A stretch of DNA of 64,000 bases, from the NCBI RefSeq assembly GCF_014884385.1, contig NZ_WKFH01000003.1, positions 3,132,001-3,196,000 of the forward strand, written 5' to 3'. This DNA is from Phycobacter azelaicus. GTDB taxonomy: Bacteria; Pseudomonadota; Alphaproteobacteria; Rhodobacterales; Rhodobacteraceae. The notes beneath the pieces were generated by a model, which did no database searches, was not told where the DNA came from, and was given only the letters and a program-made list of their open reading frames with translations. Below are positions 63,468-64,000 of this stretch, in pieces (the first letter of the stretch is position 1; each line of letters begins with the position of its first letter). The position numbers were made by a program, and so were the translations under genes.

Positions 63468-63974
63468 ATGAAAGACGCCAACCTCTTCCAACTGGGGATC
63501 GGTCTGGAGACAGGCGCCCATGAGGAAGATACCGCCCGCAGTGTATCCGCTGCGATGCTTGAAACCGTTGTGGACAGCGACCGCGAAGACCATTTCATCC
63601 GCCGCGATGGAAAGGTGTTTGCCGGAACCCATCTGATCATCGAAGTGATGAAAGGAACGGGCTTGGATTGCGAAACCCGCATCCAGAACGCCTTTCGCAA
63701 ATGTGTCGAGGTCTGCGGCGCCACGCTGCTGCACATCCATACCCACAAATTCTCGCCTCAGGGCGTATCCGGCGTGGCCGTTCTGGCCGAAAGCCACATC
63801 TCGGTCCACACCTGGCCGGAGATCGGCTATGGCGCCTTTGACGTTTTCATGTGTGGCGATGCCGAACCCTGGCGCGCCGTTGACGTGCTGAAAGAAGCCT
63901 TTGCGACCGATCACGTCGAGGTTCGCGAACTGCTGCGCGGGGAGGAGCTGATCGCCAAGGAGGTCGCGGCATGA
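63468..63974 (+). CDS. speD: S-adenosylmethionine decarboxylase proenzyme
   Basis: A 168-residue pyruvoyl enzyme that makes the aminopropyl donor for spermidine. The self-cleavage site is between Glu108 and Ser109 (AESHISVHTWPE), with the following VFMCGD containing the conserved Cys. GAAGGGGAG precedes the ATG. Its stop overlaps the start of the next gene by four bases (ATGA). Confidence 0.93.
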   Translation: MKDANLFQLGIGLETGAHEEDTARSVSAAMLETVVDSDREDHFIRRDGKVFAGTHLIIEVMKGTGLDCETRIQNAFRKCVEVCGATLLHIHTHKFSPQGVSGVAVLAESHISVHTWPEIGYGAFDVFMCGDAEPWRAVDVLKEAFATDHVEVRELLRGEELIAKEVAA

Positions 63975-64000
63975 GCGGTACCTGGATCACCGAGCGCCTG
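63971..64000 (+). CDS. speE: Start of probable spermidine synthase, cut by window end
   Basis: Only ten codons are visible (MSGTWITERL). The overlap with speD and the typical opening point to spermidine synthase, but the identification rests on position. Confidence 0.5.
   Translation, partial: MSGTWITERL

Overview
The window reads as a chromosome segment of a marine alphaproteobacterium of the Roseobacter group (Rhodobacteraceae). The basis is gene content and order rather than any database search: a dusB-ntrB-ntrC-ntrY-ntrX cluster next to trkA-trkH-hfq-hflX, an IspD-IspF fusion, a zinc-independent HemB, a MocR regulator divergent from a DUF1127 protein, DUF6477- and DUF6456-type genes, and GC-rich, mostly housekeeping sequence. 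No rRNA, tRNA, CRISPR array or replication origin was found.

Layout. 1-11.4 kb is a mixed metabolic stretch: the end of a DUF4198 gene, the pseudouridine pair psuK-psuG, a DUF502 membrane protein, bdhA, a possible small RNA, an orphan microcin C-type binding protein, an XRE-cupin regulator divergent from an acyl-CoA ligase with a FrnE-like DsbA, a small K+ channel and an MFS pump. 11.4-23.8 kb holds a TPR protein, mfd, a membrane protein, hemB, a SYLF lipoprotein, a hydroxyacid dehydrogenase, a penicillin acylase family enzyme and a CPA1 antiporter. 23.8-36.2 kb is the leftward hflX-hfq-trkH-trkA / ntrX-ntrY-ntrC-ntrB-dusB block, interrupted by one oppositely oriented lipoprotein gene. It links nitrogen sensing, K+ uptake and RNA regulation.

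36.4-39.9 kb carries the tightly overlapped ispDF-pgpA-pncC operon and amt. 39.9-53.5 kb has a PrpD-family protein, coq10, hpt, an M20 amidohydrolase overlapping lipA, a Prx5 peroxiredoxin facing oxyR, the divergent DUF6456/DUF6477 pair, an mttB-family methyltransferase, guaA, an EamA exporter and a zinc-ribbon methyltransferase. 53.5-61.4 kb is a leftward run, rplM-rpsI-[element]-ATPase-metA-hydrolase-ppk2-tetR. The end holds a MocR regulator, a DUF1127 protein and speD-speE.

The most interesting accessory feature lies directly after rpsI. A small wrecked integrative element (about 58.0-60.4 kb) carries a truncated tyrosine recombinase, a truncated small ORF and an intact IS3-family insertion sequence. 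It is bounded by a 12-bp repeat that encodes the Ser-Lys-Arg-stop tail of ribosomal protein S9, followed on each side by a near-copy of the rpsI terminator. The element therefore seems to have used the 3' end of rpsI as its attachment site and to have brought its own replacement tail and terminator. Other points worth a look: NtrC and NtrX both lack the sigma-54 contact loop; MetA carries the Glu associated with acetyl-CoA use; a terminator hairpin holds the ribosome binding site of the next gene; and an orphan promoter-terminator pair suggests a small RNA upstream of bdhA.
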